The notes under the pieces: generated by a model
What the model was told of the DNA's origin: nothing
Databases searched by the model: none
Seen by the model: only the letters and a program-made list of their open reading frames with translations
Made by a program: the position numbers and the translations under genes
Shown here: piece by piece, positions 1 through 12,281 of the stretch
Position numbering within the stretch: position 1 is the first letter of the stretch
How the letters are laid out: each line of letters opens with the position of its first letter
NCBI GenBank assembly: GCA_021234155.1
Contig: JAJEKV010000002.1
Span: 31,861,645 to 31,925,644 of the forward strand
Direction of reading: 5' to 3'
DNA length: 64,000 nt
DNA from: Isoetes taiwanensis
Taxonomy: Eukaryota > Streptophyta > Lycopodiopsida > Isoetales > Isoetaceae

Positions 1-2135
1 TGAATTTGGAGCCCACGTGGAACAAGAGCGGGAGGGGTTCACGAGGAACGAGTGAGGAAGAGGGTAAGGCACCAATTATATGTAGGATACGTTTGTTATT
101 GCCTCTGAGTGGGGAGAGGCATTCTACTTGAGACAAATCCTCGCCAGACCGCCTCTGCGAGGACATGGGATGAACTGAAAGTCGTTAATGGACAACAATA
201 TGAAACGCATCAATAGGTCGCAGAGGCGTATACGTTTGGCAAAAGACATAACTAAGGTGTGTTAGTGATGGAAGAAGTCGCTTTCCTTATCATTGAGTCC
301 CAAACAACTACGATTTCTTTTTGCCATGGTAATCGCTGGATCAAGGTCCAACGATTGAACTATGGAGCAGGTCCAAAGCAAAGAATGAGTGTCTACATGC
401 TAGACGAAAGTACCCAAATGAAGAAACAATCGCCTTTAATGAATCCTTCATTTAATCAACAACATTCTAATGCAACATAGTACCAATATCATGGCGTTTG
501 GTCTCCAACTCATACCACCTCGTCTTAGAAGAGATGTCATGCATGAATTGCAAAAAATTCTCGGACCATGGACAAGATTTTAGATCAGGTAATGCAAATG
601 ACGAGCATAATGAAAATGACCAAGGTCCAAAAAGAATACAACGACGCTAGATGAGTACCCAAATGGCTTTAATGAATCCCTTCATTTAATCAACAACATT
701 CTAATGCAACATAGTACCAATATTGTTCTCGATGGAAAGATGTCATGCATGAATTGCAGGAAAAAAACCATGGACAAGACTTAGATCGGTAATGCAAATG
801 AAATAATGAAAATGACCAACAAAAAAGATATACAACTTCGTTCGAGAATGGCTTGAAGGTAAAGCAATCAACCTTTGTTCATCGATGGAAAGGCAAAGGG
901 GTAAACATTTACTAAATTGCAAGCATTATGCAAGGTATAATTCTCCCATCGATGCAACAAAGATTAGTGTCTTCAAGGGAGGACGAACGGCACACTCATT
1001 GTTCCAAATCCCCGTAGAAGAAAATAATGCAGGGCTTCATTCGATGATAGAACATGATTCTGGTGGAGCAGCAGACCTGCTCATTGCAGCTAGAGCCATC
1101 ATCTGGGATGAATTTTCAATGGCCAATAAAGCTGTCATAGAAAGTGCCCATCATCTAATGCAACGACTGTGCAGGAACAGTCTTCCCTTTGGAGGCAAAC
1201 ATTTCATTGCTTCTGGAGATTTTAGACAAGTCGCACGCCGAAAAGGAGGGGGAAGAAATGCCCCATATAACGATCCATAAAATCCTCGGCCGCCAGGCAA
1301 ACTTTTCGTGATGAGATTGGAAGAACCGATACGTAACGCAGATGACCCTGAACTAATGAATTTTGTCGATCATATAGGAGAAAATTGGGAGGAGTCGACG
1401 GTCTCACTAGATATATTCAATATAACTACTAGCGTAGAAGATAGCGTTAAATTTTTGTATCCGTTGACGTATTATGCAATCCAGCCTTCATGCAAGACAC
1501 GAAATACATTGTCGAATAATTAATAAGAGTGTTGATAGCTTTAACGATCGTGATTCTTAGTAGAGTTCCTAATCATGACAAATTGTATTATAGTCACGAC
1601 CACATCACGGAGCAAGATGAAATCATACATGACCACCCCTATGCAACTTCAGATTTTCTTAATCACTTCACACATTCGAATACCCAACCACCTAATGAAG
1701 CTTAAAGTAGGGGCCATATACCGCATTATGAAACGATTGGACATGGAAAAGGGCCCGGTAAAAATGCGAGAGTTATGGTCGTGTTAATGCACGCAAAATT
1801 TGTCACGCGAAAGTACGGAGACGAGGCATCCCGGGACGATGCATGTACATACCCGATTTCTAGAACCGACTTTTCTATCAACCCAGAGAACCGCCCCCGA
1901 CCATTCACAGACGACAATTGCCAATTCGCTTATCTTATTCGACCACCTTCAATAGTCGCCGGTGACATTGGATTGCGTTGTCATTGACCGTAACCGATGT
2001 ATTTGCACATGGCCGCTATACACGGCTCTTACCGCATGCGAAGAGAGAAGATGCACTCATCCTCCTCTTACCGTGAGAATACATCGAGGCGCATACCAAA
2101 AATATCGCCTATAAGGAGCTCCTCTGTTGATAAGG
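1..2135 (+). pseudogene. Helitron RepHel helicase remnant (PIF1-like, C-terminal part)
   Basis: Broken coding sequence of the helicase half of a Helitron rolling-circle transposase. Near 110-250, in shifting frames, the text reads GE.FYLRQILA.. then TWDELKVVNGQQYETH, a typical lead-in to the helicase. From 885 to 1250 it reads GGRTAHSLFQIPVEE, then IIWDEFSMANK (Walker B-like) and PFGGKHFIASGDFRQV, the standard order of PIF1/Helitron helicase motifs. At 1310-1400 comes MRLEEPIRNADDPEL. Around 1790-1920 I read FVTRKYG and DFSINPENRPRPF. The end (2000-2130) reads DVFAHG.. and ..EYIEAHTKNIAYKELLC followed by stops. Several frameshifts and stops make it non-functional. The window edge cuts the 5' part (Rep domain), and I see no Helitron 3' hairpin just downstream. 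The family call is firm; the exact ends are approximate. Confidence 0.85.
405..840 (+). repeat. Internal tandem duplication in the Helitron helicase remnant
   Basis: A block of roughly 230-250 bp is present twice in direct order. The first copy spans about 405-650 and the second about 655-840. Both contain GAGTACCCAAATG-type text, CATTTAATCAACAACATTCT, ATGTCATGCATGAATTGC, CCATGGACAAGA and AATGAAAATGACCAA in the same order. The copies differ by small deletions. The duplication lies inside the broken helicase, so it arose in a dead copy or helped kill it. Confidence 0.8.
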
Positions 2136-2154
2136 TATTTTTTCAGCTCTTCTT

Positions 2155-2335
2155 TGTAGTGTTCACAAAGCATGATATAGCAGTGTATCGTCTGCAAGGA
2201 GTTAAACTCCAAGTAAGGTATGTCCTCTGCCTTTCATATGTATGGTATTGTATAGTTTACAAAAGATGATGTAGCGTTGTATCGTCCGCGAAGAAGTTGA
2301 ACTTTTAAGTAAGGTATGTCTTTTGCCTTCACAGT
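2155..2335 (+). repeat. Tandem pair of about 95-bp units
   Basis: Two diverged direct copies lie just after the helicase remnant, starting near 2161 and 2257. Shared words are GTGTATCGTC / TTGTATCGTCCGC, then GTTAAACT / GTTGAACTT, then AAGTAAGGTATGTC followed by CTCTGCCTTTC or TTTTGCCTTC. No coding function is seen. Confidence 0.65.
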
Positions 2336-2629
2336 ACCACTTTTATGTGATGATCCTCTAAAAAAACTATGTGCTAACGTGTGTTTTCTCTGGCTACTAT
2401 TTAGACAGGTACATACGACTTCTTTAGTCCTCTTCTATAGATGACACCATTCAGAAGTTATTCAGATAAGGTATGCAAAAAAAAAAAAAAAAAAAAAATC
2501 CCTTCCCTGCCCATACGATAGATGACGTGCTATCTGATTACCATGGGATTCCCTCTCATTCATTTTTTTTTTTTCGCTTTGAGGAATTGAAAAGAAAGGC
2601 AACAAAGGAATAGAATAAATAACCATCGT
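2336..2629. other. No gene seen; homopolymer tracts
   Basis: AT-rich sequence with a run of about 22 A near 2478 and a T run near 2565. I recognise no gene or element end. Confidence 0.5.
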
Positions 2630-2935
2630 GATGCCAGCCTAGTGGTCAAGCTATTGGTAATAGGTGACCCTATCCAAAGCCCAAAACCCACGGGACCGTC
2701 ATTAGATGCAAAAAATAAATGAAAAGAACATCCATCGCTGTAACGACTTAGTGGTCAAGCTATTGGTAATGGGTGACCCCATCCAAAGCCATATCCCACC
2801 GATCGTCATCGGATGCAAAAATAAAATAAAATAAATGTCCATCGCGGTAACAGCTTAGTGGGCCGTCGGTAATGGGCAATCCCCACCTAGTCCCAAAACC
2901 CACTGGCTGTCATCGGATGCCAAAAGAAGAGATGG
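2630..2935 (+). repeat. Three tandem copies of an about 107-bp unit with a tRNA A-box-like head
   Basis: Units start near 2630, 2737 and 2846. Each reads ..TAGTGGTCAAGCTATTGGT (the third copy is shortened), AATGGGTGACCCCATCC-type text, CCCAAAACCCA and TCGGATGCAAAA. CCTAGTGGT resembles a pol III A box and matches the A box of the SINE near 23.8 kb, but I cannot find a convincing B box. It may be a tandemly multiplied SINE head or a simple minisatellite. Confidence 0.7.
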
Positions 2936-3653
2936 GACACACAATAAAGGGAATCCTATGGTAGTCGGTTATAGCACCTATCTATATCCCGGGCACAAAA
3001 CAAACGGCAATAATGCAGTTCAACTCCCCGCATGTTCTCTCAGACCTCAAGCATGTCCGTGAATCGAGATCTATTCGACTTATCACAAAAGTTCTTTTGC
3101 AATGGTTGGACAAAGAAATGTTTCGTATGCCTTGGTCGCGATAAATTTCTTTGTAGAAACAACTCAAATTAGCCCTCACATTAATAAAAGAGGAAGTACA
3201 TTGAAGGCGCTTTTAATTCATAGCCTTGTTTCTTGCACATTATATCAACTAAATGAGTTGAACACTACAAAAGCCCCCTTTAATAAGACTCGTGGTTCTG
3301 AAAAAACTTAGTCCCAATAGAATTCTTTGACCTAGTCCCAATAGAATTCTTTGACCGGACACTATACAGTTGCTCATGATTCACCATCTGAAGTTTGGAT
3401 CCAATTCCAGAAATGCCCTTTTGTTCCTATAAATTGAAGTGTTTTTGTCATACACTACTATACATTAGCATGTTTGCATATCCAAAAGAGTGTTTTTAAC
3501 ATGTATTACTGTAGTACCATCTGTTGTAAAGAACATGATGTTTCTTGTATGTACCAAAGTGCAAAAGACACAAAAATGGCATATGTTACCTCTTCCATAA
3601 TTTGTATCATCACCATTCTCATCCGATCAAACTATTCATACCAATTTGGTTAG
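2936..3653. other. No gene seen; one short tandem duplication
   Basis: Unassigned sequence. Near 3308-3357 a 25-bp word (ACTTAGTCCCAATAGAATTC.. in the first copy, CCTAGTCCC.. in the second) is repeated directly. No conserved protein text was found in any frame. Confidence 0.5.
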
Positions 3654-3742
3654 ACTTCCAAAATTGGAAACCTCCCAAATTTTCCTATATGGAAACCTCC
3701 CCAAGCTTCCATATGGGAAAATGGGGGAGGTTTCCACTAAGA
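3654..3742. repeat. Palindromic GGAAACCTCCCC repeat, locus 1
   Basis: GGAAACCTCCC occurs twice in forward sense (near 3666 and 3690) and once inverted as GGGGGAGGTTTCC (near 3724). The segment can fold on itself, with TTTTCC/GGAAAA text between the arms. The same motif forms a hairpin at 9.34 kb and a larger array at 9.53-9.82 kb. Confidence 0.75.
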
Positions 3743-5689
3743 TTAGAATTTTTATCAACAAGATCTACACCTCATAAATGCTTTAATTTAATATGAACGG
3801 CGTAGATTGAATTGCCCTTTCCCCGATTTCATACATGAATTTTGGGGCTTTTGGAGCTCCTCTTCCTCAGAGCAAAACAAGTTAAAAAAAAAAAACTCTT
3901 TCTTATTCAAGTGATTCAAGTGGAGGCCCTACCTTTGCTTGGGACCAAATTTTCATTTTGTATGAAGGTAACCAGATCATGTTTGCTAATGTAAATGTTT
4001 CAAGTTTTCATTCTATTTTTCCTATTCTTCGATTTGTGAAAAGTTCACAATTGGTGTAAATGCCCAATCCTTTCCATTTTATTTTTGTTCATCGATATGC
4101 CGATCGTCTCATCCATACGCTTTTTGTCATTCTTTTGCCATCTCCTCATCTCGCATGTTCTCCGGTTGCCATGTCCGAATTGATATGTTATGCCTTCATC
4201 TTCGCTTTTCCACTTCCTTTGCTTGCCCCGTGCTATATGTATGATGTACCCATATCTTCCTTCCATCGGTCTGTGTCTATGCTTGATTTTTACTAGAATA
4301 TATCCATGCACCATACACAATATTAGCCATCCGTTATACTTTTACGTAAATTTTATTTGCTTATAGCCTCGAAACTCAAAGAGTTCATGTAGCTAATAAT
4401 ACTCCTCCTACTATCGCAGAGTAAGCTATATGTAAACTTTTACAGATTTTTCCTAGATTAAATTATTCATAGTGCACCGGAGCTTGTTGTAGGTTGATTT
4501 TGCTTTAATTGAAAATTACGAGTTTCTTCCAAGCCGTTACATATTTGATAACATTGTTAGAAGTGTCTGATATGACAGTGGAAGTTCTTCAGTCAGAGCA
4601 AACAGGGGAAGTGATATAAAAAATGCCTAACATTTGCCTAAACCTCGATTTACATGTGTGCTTAGTGAAGACCAGAAATATTAATTTTATTTTCCACTTA
4701 GCATGAATTTGTGATGTGGTGCTTGGAGTGCATATTCCAACTGTGATCTGCACTCATTTTCTTTTTGTATGCACTAAATGATGTTAATGCGGTGCATCAC
4801 CAAATTGAAAGAACTGTCTATAATTTGCGTAAAGAAAAAAATATCGCCAGAAATTGTTTTGCCTTCAATGGTTGTACTCGTTCATGCAGTATATTGCTGC
4901 AATAGGTGAGCTTTAGCTTCATACCTATTGAAATTCATACTCAATGCAGGTGCTAAACCTATGCAAAATGTTTGAGCATGGAGTAATTTCGTCTGCATTG
5001 TCATTGCATGTGGGGAAATAGCAATACAATGGTTATTAGTATTTATTAGTATGTATTATAGATGTGGATGCATAGAATTGGAGGGGGTGTTACAGATGTG
5101 GATGCGTAGAATTTGCACCCCTCCTAATTGTTTGGTAGATACAGAAAATGTTCTTCACAAAATGTGATGACTGCACAGGATATGCCTGCCATAGGAACGA
5201 ATGAGAAGAAACCTACTTGTTTCAACAAATGCAGTAGCATAGTATAAAACCTGATAAACTTTGCTACATGTGATCTCATCATAGCAAGAGGAGGTCTTCA
5301 TAGTCATAACATGGGTGGATAAGAATAGAATTGGTTTTGTTTCATCCCCAGAGACCCAAAGGGCCTATGGGACCCCAGGAAAAGGGGTTTACACCTGGGG
5401 TTAAATTAACCTTTATCCTTAATGTTGGAACTGGAATCCGGGGGATTTCTTTCCGGAACTACACGAAGACTGTGCAGTTATTTGTAATGTTTTGCTTCTA
5501 TGCAGGGTGTAAGTCTCTGATTCTTTCCGTTTGATGCTTTCATGATAAGACCCTTTATTGGAGAATGCTTAATAAGCAATTAAATACAAGAAGTAAAAAG
5601 ACGTTCTCATTGGCAGCAACTGGTACTAGATACGTTTTACACGAAACAAAGAGTAGACATGAAAGTGGACATACAACAAAAGCATAAAA
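3743..5689. other. No gene seen
   Basis: About 1.9 kb of AT-rich intergenic sequence. The open frames at 4045-4320 sit on opposite strands over one another, show no recognisable domain and look like chance frames. A small local duplication (GATGTGGATGC..AGAATT) occurs at 5060-5115. Confidence 0.5.
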
Positions 5690-5915
5690 TAAGAATAGAA
5701 TAGAATAGAATAGAATAGAATAGAATAGAATAGAATATGATTTTATCGTCCACGGAGACGTATGGGACCCAAAATCAAGAGAGAGCAAAGGCGATATCGT
5801 GTCCCCGAAGGGTTTTCGGGAAAACCTTAGTAGCAATAAGGATCGACATACTTCGCGGTTATATACATAATCACAAGTCTTGGTGAGGTTAATGTCGGAC
5901 GGGGGCATAACTTTT
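5690..5915 (-). mobile_element. 5'-truncated LINE copy (3' end only)
   Basis: On the plus strand this begins with (GAATA)n at 5694-5738, then ATGATTTTATCGTCCACGGA, GGGTTTTCGGGAAAACCTTA, GTAGCAATAAGGAT, CGACATAC, TATATACATAATCACAAGT and GAGGTTAATGTC. The same order of words occupies 36.87-37.09 kb, at the 3' end of the LINE body there, and 47.57-47.8 kb. Read on the minus strand this is a LINE 3' end with a (TTCTA)n tail instead of poly(A). Homology stops near 5912, consistent with 5' truncation. Confidence 0.8.
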
Positions 5916-7180
5916 CTAACGTTGTTTCCTGTTCCATATCACAAAACTAAATATAAAAGCATTGCTTTATAAACATAGACATCGTTTCCAAAACTCCAGT
6001 TGCTCAAGATTTTTGTGACTCCACAGTTGCTCAAGATTTTGTGGCCTTTGTGAACCGTATGAGTCATGTCCGAAGTTATCAGATGTCGATTCGGCGATAA
6101 TTACTTTCCACCTCCAACATATGATTTTACATGTTTCATAGTGGGCTACTCTTCATCGTGGTTATATTTTGATGTATGTTTGTTGTTACAAGAATTTGCT
6201 CGCGCGCCGCCAAGGCCGCCAACATTTCTCTTTCCTAAGTCTATTATAGGGAGTTTGTGTCAAGTTGGAACTAGGTGTGAAAATAATTCTCATCTCAAAC
6301 CATGATGCTTTTGCCTTCATATTGAAGAAAATAGTGTAATTTTGAGCATCTCAAAATGGGGTTCAAAAACCGAGATTCACATTGCGAAAGCATCGAGTTA
6401 GACAATGCTACTCTATGTTGTGTTTAAGAATAACATTTAAATAAACCCTTAAATAAACCCTTAGAGGCGCCTCACATGTAAATTTTTCTGTATTCACATG
6501 CAGTTCATTTGAGACAGCCGGTTTGACGTTGAGCCGTTCGTCCACGAACTGCTGGACCAGTTTACAGGCTCCAACGGCTTGACGTCCGGCAAGTTTTTGC
6601 CGGTGACATGTGAAGCGTCCCTTATTAACTAAAGGGAAATGCCATTTCAATGTTGAAGTTGTTGATTGGTTAAGATTAGATCTTAATAATGATAATCTAA
6701 AGGCTTATATTCAAAGCCCTTTTGATCACCAATTGTGTAAGATCAAGGGCTACTTTTTGAGAATGATCAATTCCTTCACTCATTACGAAGATGTTGCTCA
6801 ATGCCATTTTTGATGGTTTTGCATTGCTGGAGTTCCAGACGTTTGGGGTATTTTTGCATTTTTTACATTGGTCAATCTAAAATCAATCTAAAAGCCCCAT
6901 CACCTCACTTGTTTACTGGGTCAAATTAATCAATTTATGGTGAAATGCCATACCATGTGAAGGTAAAGGGAGGCCTCAGTTTATGCCATTAGCGGCATGT
7001 TGGGACACAGAATAATTTTGTACATGAAATGGAGTGGTTAATGTACCGAACATCATCAATCCATTATTTATTTGGCAAAATAATGGAGAATTGCTATTCC
7101 ACCTTTTCAATTGGATGCTCATTTACTCAGGTTTAAAGTTGATATGTCTTTCTTCTGTCTTTTTAAACAGAGCTCTTTTC
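5916..7180. other. No gene seen
   Basis: Unassigned. A short direct repeat (CCAGTTGCTCAAGATTTTTG / CACAGTTGCTCAAGATTTTG) occurs near 5997-6041. No conserved domain is visible. Confidence 0.45.
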
Positions 7181-9060
7181 CTATGTCTTTGTTGCCTCTT
7201 CAATTAATTTCTCACTAGATACATACCAACGTGAGGAACATTTAGGCCAAATGAAATTTCGCCCCCGCCAAAACCTATCACTTAATAGGATGTCGATGCA
7301 AAAAGAAAGGGCAACATAATCGAACATGGGTGCATGGTCCGATTGATGCAGGCAACTCAACCGCAGCATCGTTGTTGAGGATATTCAAAGCGGTGAAGAT
7401 TGGCGGAAGCGTGAAAAGCCCATATTGTTTGAGACAGACCGAGACCACTTGAATGTGTTTTGGATTGCAAAAAAGCAGACAATTGAGCTGAAAACCGACA
7501 AATTGCAAGGGAAAATCAATAATGCGAAGCAATCACGAGCAAATCCGATTTCTTGAACGGTAATGTCGGGTGCAGAAATTTGTTGTTATCCAGCCCGAAA
7601 TTTGGATACTGTTGGTAACATGAGTGCGGAATTTTGGATTCATGTTATGGCTCATGTTATTTTGGATTCTCGCTAGTTAAAGGATAAAACATCCCTCCCC
7701 GTTTATCCGATGTAGGGGCTTCGTAGAAGGTGTTTATCCCCCCGTTATCTTTTGAGCATCTTTGAGCAGTTGCATTGCAAATGCTTTGAGATCTTCAAAC
7801 ACGCGCCTAGGCCCCGGGCACAACCGCTAAAAGGCTGCAATTTCTAAAAAAATTTGCATTCCATTACTAGTCCGAGGTGGTTTAAAAGTTACCACTGCGG
7901 AAGTCTGGTCGCTCCTTATAAAATTGTTGATCAAGCGGATGTCTTGGAAACATGCAAGAAGACCAATTTCTTGGATAGGAAAGGTAACAACAAATGACCA
8001 ATATGTTAGCCGGTTTTGAAGCTTGGCCATACATTCAAGGGCACTTGGGCAAGTACACCGTGATCGCCATTCCGGTGAGAGGTTATGGCAAATAAGTCAT
8101 GCATGTTAATGATATAAGAGTTCGTTGGCGGCCATACTTGGTGATATCCTCCGCCACCTCACGGCTTTGTGACAATTTTAAAAGCCGAAGTTTATGGGAA
8201 TGATTTTTGGGAAGCAAAGGGTATGCATTTTGTATTTGGCCCCAATTCGCAAAGTGCTCCGGGATTCATCCGTAGAATCGTCAATAATGCCCCCGCACTG
8301 ATAAGCAGATTGGCTGATGAGCTTGTATTTGGTGGACAAAAGATGGCACCATATATTCCCGCGATGCCGCCAGCCAAATTTGGGATAAATTCATCTTTCC
8401 TCGCGATATGAATTCAAACCTACCTTTGTAGACTTCAAATATGATCTTGCCACCGTATGGTAGGCCAACATGTGCAAGGGGACCTCTTTTTTGCTAATGG
8501 CATAGTTCTTAAAGCAAAGCAAGACTTTTTGGTCGCTTGATATTTACATGCTTTCCGCAGCCATCTTTCGGCAACAGAGAGAAAATAGGCAATTGCGACT
8601 ATGGCTTAAACCCTATGATCGTATAGGGAGGATATGAACCTGTAAGCTCTTCCCTTGGGGTGGTGCAATTTTCCAAAACCAAACCACCAAATTTAGTCTC
8701 CACGAAGTGGCGCTTCCCGGCCATGTTTCTCAATCTAGGTTGGACCCGGATTCGCCATAGCCGCACCTCGCTTCACGGATGAATGGCGCAAAGCTGGCTA
8801 AGTGACTTCAGGAATATTGAATACTTTGCTTCCAAAGCAAATAATCCCCTCGATCCGATTTTGCTTCCGGTGCGCAAAAGTAATCCGCCTTCTATTAAAA
8901 GCAGAGCTCGCCGGAATGGCTTTAGAGGAAGTGGAGATCGCAGCATTGAGCATTCGACGAGCGGATTCATTCAAAGGAGATAACAACAAAACGTGGCATC
9001 TTTGGGTTTTTCTTTTTCTTGAATTTAGAAATGCAATATAAGACACGGTCGACCCCACGC
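7181..9060 (-). pseudogene. Badly decayed retroelement-like coding region, possibly LINE post-RT region
   Basis: The minus strand has coding-like stretches interrupted by many stops: MAKLQNRLTYWS near 8030 (resembling the KLQ.RL..W text after the RT of plant LINEs) and KFGGLVLENCTTPREELTGS near 8690 (resembling GGLGL.NL..Q.KAL). Base composition is somewhat more GC-rich than the flanks. I cannot find the RT catalytic motif, so the LINE call is a guess. It could be another retroelement or a gene relic. Confidence 0.3.
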
Positions 9061-9335
9061 CCTTTTGACCCCGTAAATATTTGGACCAGTTTTTTCAAGA
9101 ACAAAATACACTGCTTTTATATAGGTAGTGATAAATATTATTAGCATTACATTATGTTGACAAAAAGGTATACCATCACATTAATACTTGTCATCGCACA
9201 TAGGGTGCCACATAGGTAAAACATAAATAGCACTACCATAAACCTATTGGGGTTTCGACCATAAGAAAATGAGAGGGACCTTGTTGAACCTATGGGGCTT
9301 CATTCAACCATAGGAAACTCAAGATGGACTATAAA
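9061..9335. other. No gene seen
   Basis: AT-rich unassigned sequence. Confidence 0.4.
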
Positions 9336-9388
9336 CATTCTATGGAAACCTCCCAGTTAGTTTTGGAAAATTGGGGAGGTTTCCATTA
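9336..9388. repeat. Hairpin of the GGAAACCTCCCC family, locus 2
   Basis: ATGGAAACCTCCCAGTT and its inverse AATTGGGGAGGTTTCCAT lie about 20 bp apart and form one perfect-looking stem of about 12 bp plus an AT-rich loop. This looks like the basic unit of the array that begins 140 bp downstream. Confidence 0.75.
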
Positions 9389-9524
9389 AAATATTTAAAA
9401 AAAAAGGGTCAGAATTAATAAAGTAATGAATTTAATACGTGCATGTCCACGCAGAATCACCGAGATGAATATTAAAAAAGCACCCGGATGGAGGAGATCG
9501 TGGAGGGTTTTTTTTCTATTTTTA

Positions 9525-9822
9525 TAGGAACCTCCCTCAATTTTCCATGGAAACCTCCCTGATTTTTTTTATATGGAAACCTCCCTAGTTTTCTAGGAAA
9601 GTTGAGAGGTTTCCGTGGAAAGGTGGGGAGGTTTCCATGGGAACCTCCCCTATTTTTCCAAAATGGAAACCTCCCCTGTGTCCACCGGAAAGTTGGGAGG
9701 TTTCCGTGGAAAGGTGGCGAGGTTTCTGAAGATGAGAGAGGTTTCCATAGGAAAGTTGGGGAGGTTTCCACCTGAAAGTGGGGGAGGTTTCCACGGGAAA
9801 TTGGGGAGGTTTCCATTGAAGT
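9525..9822. repeat. Palindromic GGAAACCTCCCC array, locus 3
   Basis: About 14 copies of GGAAACCTCCC or its inverse GGGAGGTTTCC, 25-40 bp apart. The left end is mostly in GGAAACC sense (9530-9600, again near 9640-9675) and the right half (9690-9820) almost all in GGTTTCC sense, giving a fold-back arrangement. Open frames on both strands (runs of METSP, WKPP and GRFP text) are by-products of the repeat, not genes. Confidence 0.85.
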
Positions 9823-12040
9823 CCAACCCAAATCGGGCGTAGAGAAAACCATCGATTCTCATCTGCATACATGCTTAACTCGTCATTCTCACCTGAAGGT
9901 ATGTTCTTTAACTCTGCCCGTCCGATCTTTCCTTTCCTTTGGGTTTTTTTTTAGGTTACGAAATAACCCTCTCGGTTTGAGGGCCTCGAGGGTTATTTTT
10001 CGTAATCCACTTGAGGGGGAGGTTAACCTCCTCTTCTTCTGGGAAACAAACCAAATTTTAGCTTTCCAACTTCAACAAAATAGAAATTGCTCAAAGTTTC
10101 TATTACTAGCAGATTACATCTAATGTATGTGATGCCCCCAAGGAATTGAAACTTGGAAAATCCAATCGAGCTCTATTGCACTTATATGTATCAATTTCAA
10201 ACAAGCAGTCAGAGTTGTCAGGAGGGTCAACTTCGGTGCTCGCTGTAAATGCCATTATTTTCCTTGGTATGCAAGCATCCAAGAAGAGGGCCCCTATTTT
10301 GTAGCATGCCAAGTGAGTTGTGGGTACCACTAACAAACACGCTTATATGGTCTAGCATGCCTAGAGTAACAGTAACCTTGAAGCAATCGTGGTATACACC
10401 AACTGAAATGAAGACCCTACCTCTTTCACAAAAATCCATTATCAAAATATCGACATGGTATATATTGGCTTCACAAAAATTCGTCATCAAAATATTATAG
10501 ATGTATATATTTTAGGCACGACTGTAACACTATGACTTAAAGTACATGTTCTTTAAAGTGGTAATTCAATTAGAAACATGTTAAATGCGTTTTGTTTAAG
10601 TTAACAACTCTAAACTTAACTAGATTGGTGTGACATGTTTTGGTTAAGTTAAAATTATAATTTAACTAAAGCATGTCTGAAAGTCTTTTGGTTGAGCACT
10701 AACTTAATAAGACCACATCTGAACAACAAGTAATTAGGTTAAAATTCATTTTCTTTGTATTATTGAATTGAATTTTAACTTACCATGCGTAGGTTCATAA
10801 ATTGTTTCCCACTAATACCTAGATTGAGCATAAATTCGGTCACCCTGCCCTTGCAATCTAGCTTGGTTCCGGGTTGATTACCCCGATCCATGCCCAGATA
10901 TTCCTTGGTAATCACTTCAATGTCTTTTCATTTCATAATGCATCAATAAGCTAGTATTCAATTCAGTCTTCGCTCTCTAAGAATGACTGAAATATCTATC
11001 GGGTCGCCTTTCTTTCCAATATTGGTGGACTCAAGAGTCATGATTTCAAATTTCTGACTACACAATGTGAAAGAAAAAGGGATGATTTAGTATTTTGATC
11101 CAAATACACTCTAATAATTTGAATGGACTTTCCATTTCAGTAATAATTTTTAATCTCTGTGGCACTATTTTTGAAGGATTGAGGAGGCAACGATGCCTAG
11201 ATCGCTGGCTCTGCGGGTTTCGGGTCGTGGGAATTCCCCCGGCAGTTTTTTGCATCAATCTCTATTATCTTCGGGCTTTGGAAGAGAAGAGGGTCCGTAA
11301 TCGGGTTGCAAATATAAGCCGATGAAGTTTCAATGAATTTGTCCGCCCAAGGACCCGCCCTTTGTTTAGTATTACCGAGGGTCCCTATTTCCCTAAATAC
11401 TAAAAAAACCATCTATCTAACTCAAAAAATCACAAACATCCTCTCACCGACGGGTTGTTCCAAATAGAAGTCCATATACATGTGACTTTTTGACATGCCA
11501 CCGGATGTTTTCTCAGATTTTCAAGTGTGCCACCTGAACTTTTGATGGATGTTGACTATTGAAATCACCGACATAATTTTGAAATATATTAGAGAATTTA
11601 AAATTAACATTTCTCCATCCCAATCACGAGGAAGAAATACTAAAGTTCTTTTCCCTCAAGTGTCTGTACCAGACAAGTTTGGGCTTATTAGAAAGCTTTG
11701 CAATCAAGATTCTAATAGCATATGGTTCGACCAAAACGGGTAAATCTGTAAGAAGTTATAGCCATTTTATCAAAGGCGGTGCATTCCTAATTATGGGTTT
11801 TTAGATTTTACTTTTAAAAAACATTTTAATCTAATAGTAGCCACCTCAGATATTACACGATGTGACATGTGCACATATTAAAAATTCAAGAAAAAATTCA
11901 TGTTTTTTCTCCCCAACAGGAATTTCCAATTTCAAGAGGTGCTCTCCTAGGGAGTCATGTTCACATACACAATCCCCCATTAGAAAGTTGCCCCACTCTG
12001 CCATGTGGCAATCTCGAACAAGAAAAACCACCTTTTCCAC
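9823..12040. other. No gene seen; TTAACTTAA-rich patch
   Basis: About 2.2 kb without a recognised gene. At 10560-10770 there are several GTTAAGTTAA / CTTAACTTAA words in both senses, resembling the subterminal sequence of the TIR element at 51.15-53.85 kb, so a decayed relative may lie here. Overlapping frames at 10.1-10.5 and 11.1-11.4 kb show no domain. Confidence 0.45.
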
Positions 12041-12277
12041 TTATTTCTTTTGCCGATTTCCTCTTAAATGGTAAACTAAGCAAAATTTGTTGCCTAATTT
12101 AAGGGGAACAAGGACCGGTGCCTGAGTAAGCAAAAGCTTCATTTTCTGAACGCCGCCTCCTGGGATTCCAAGCCCAAGAGGATTCATCACCCGTGAGTTT
12201 ATGAATGGGATTAGCAACGGCAGCGAGGCCAGGAATGAAAGTGGCATAGTAATTGACCTTACCCAAATAAGGTCTCT
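12041..12277 (-). pseudogene. Ty3/gypsy pol remnant, part after the RT (downstream half)
   Basis: The minus strand reads RPYLGKVNYYATFIPGLA then ANPIHKLTG, and in another frame LTQAPVLVPLKLG, the conserved text between the RT palm and RNase H of gypsy elements. It continues directly from the RT fragment at 14892-15180, from which it is separated by the TTAA-flanked element. At least two frameshifts are needed to follow it. Confidence 0.85.
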
Positions 12278-12281
12278 TTAA

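Noticed and set aside
7181-9060. Clear LINE or gypsy assignment for the coding-like minus strand
   Set aside because: Only weak similarity in two short stretches and no catalytic motif, so kept as a low-confidence relic.
9472-9872. Open frames of 72-126 codons on both strands
   Set aside because: They translate the GGAAACCTCCCC repeat (METSP, WKPP, GRFP runs) and overlap each other in several phases.
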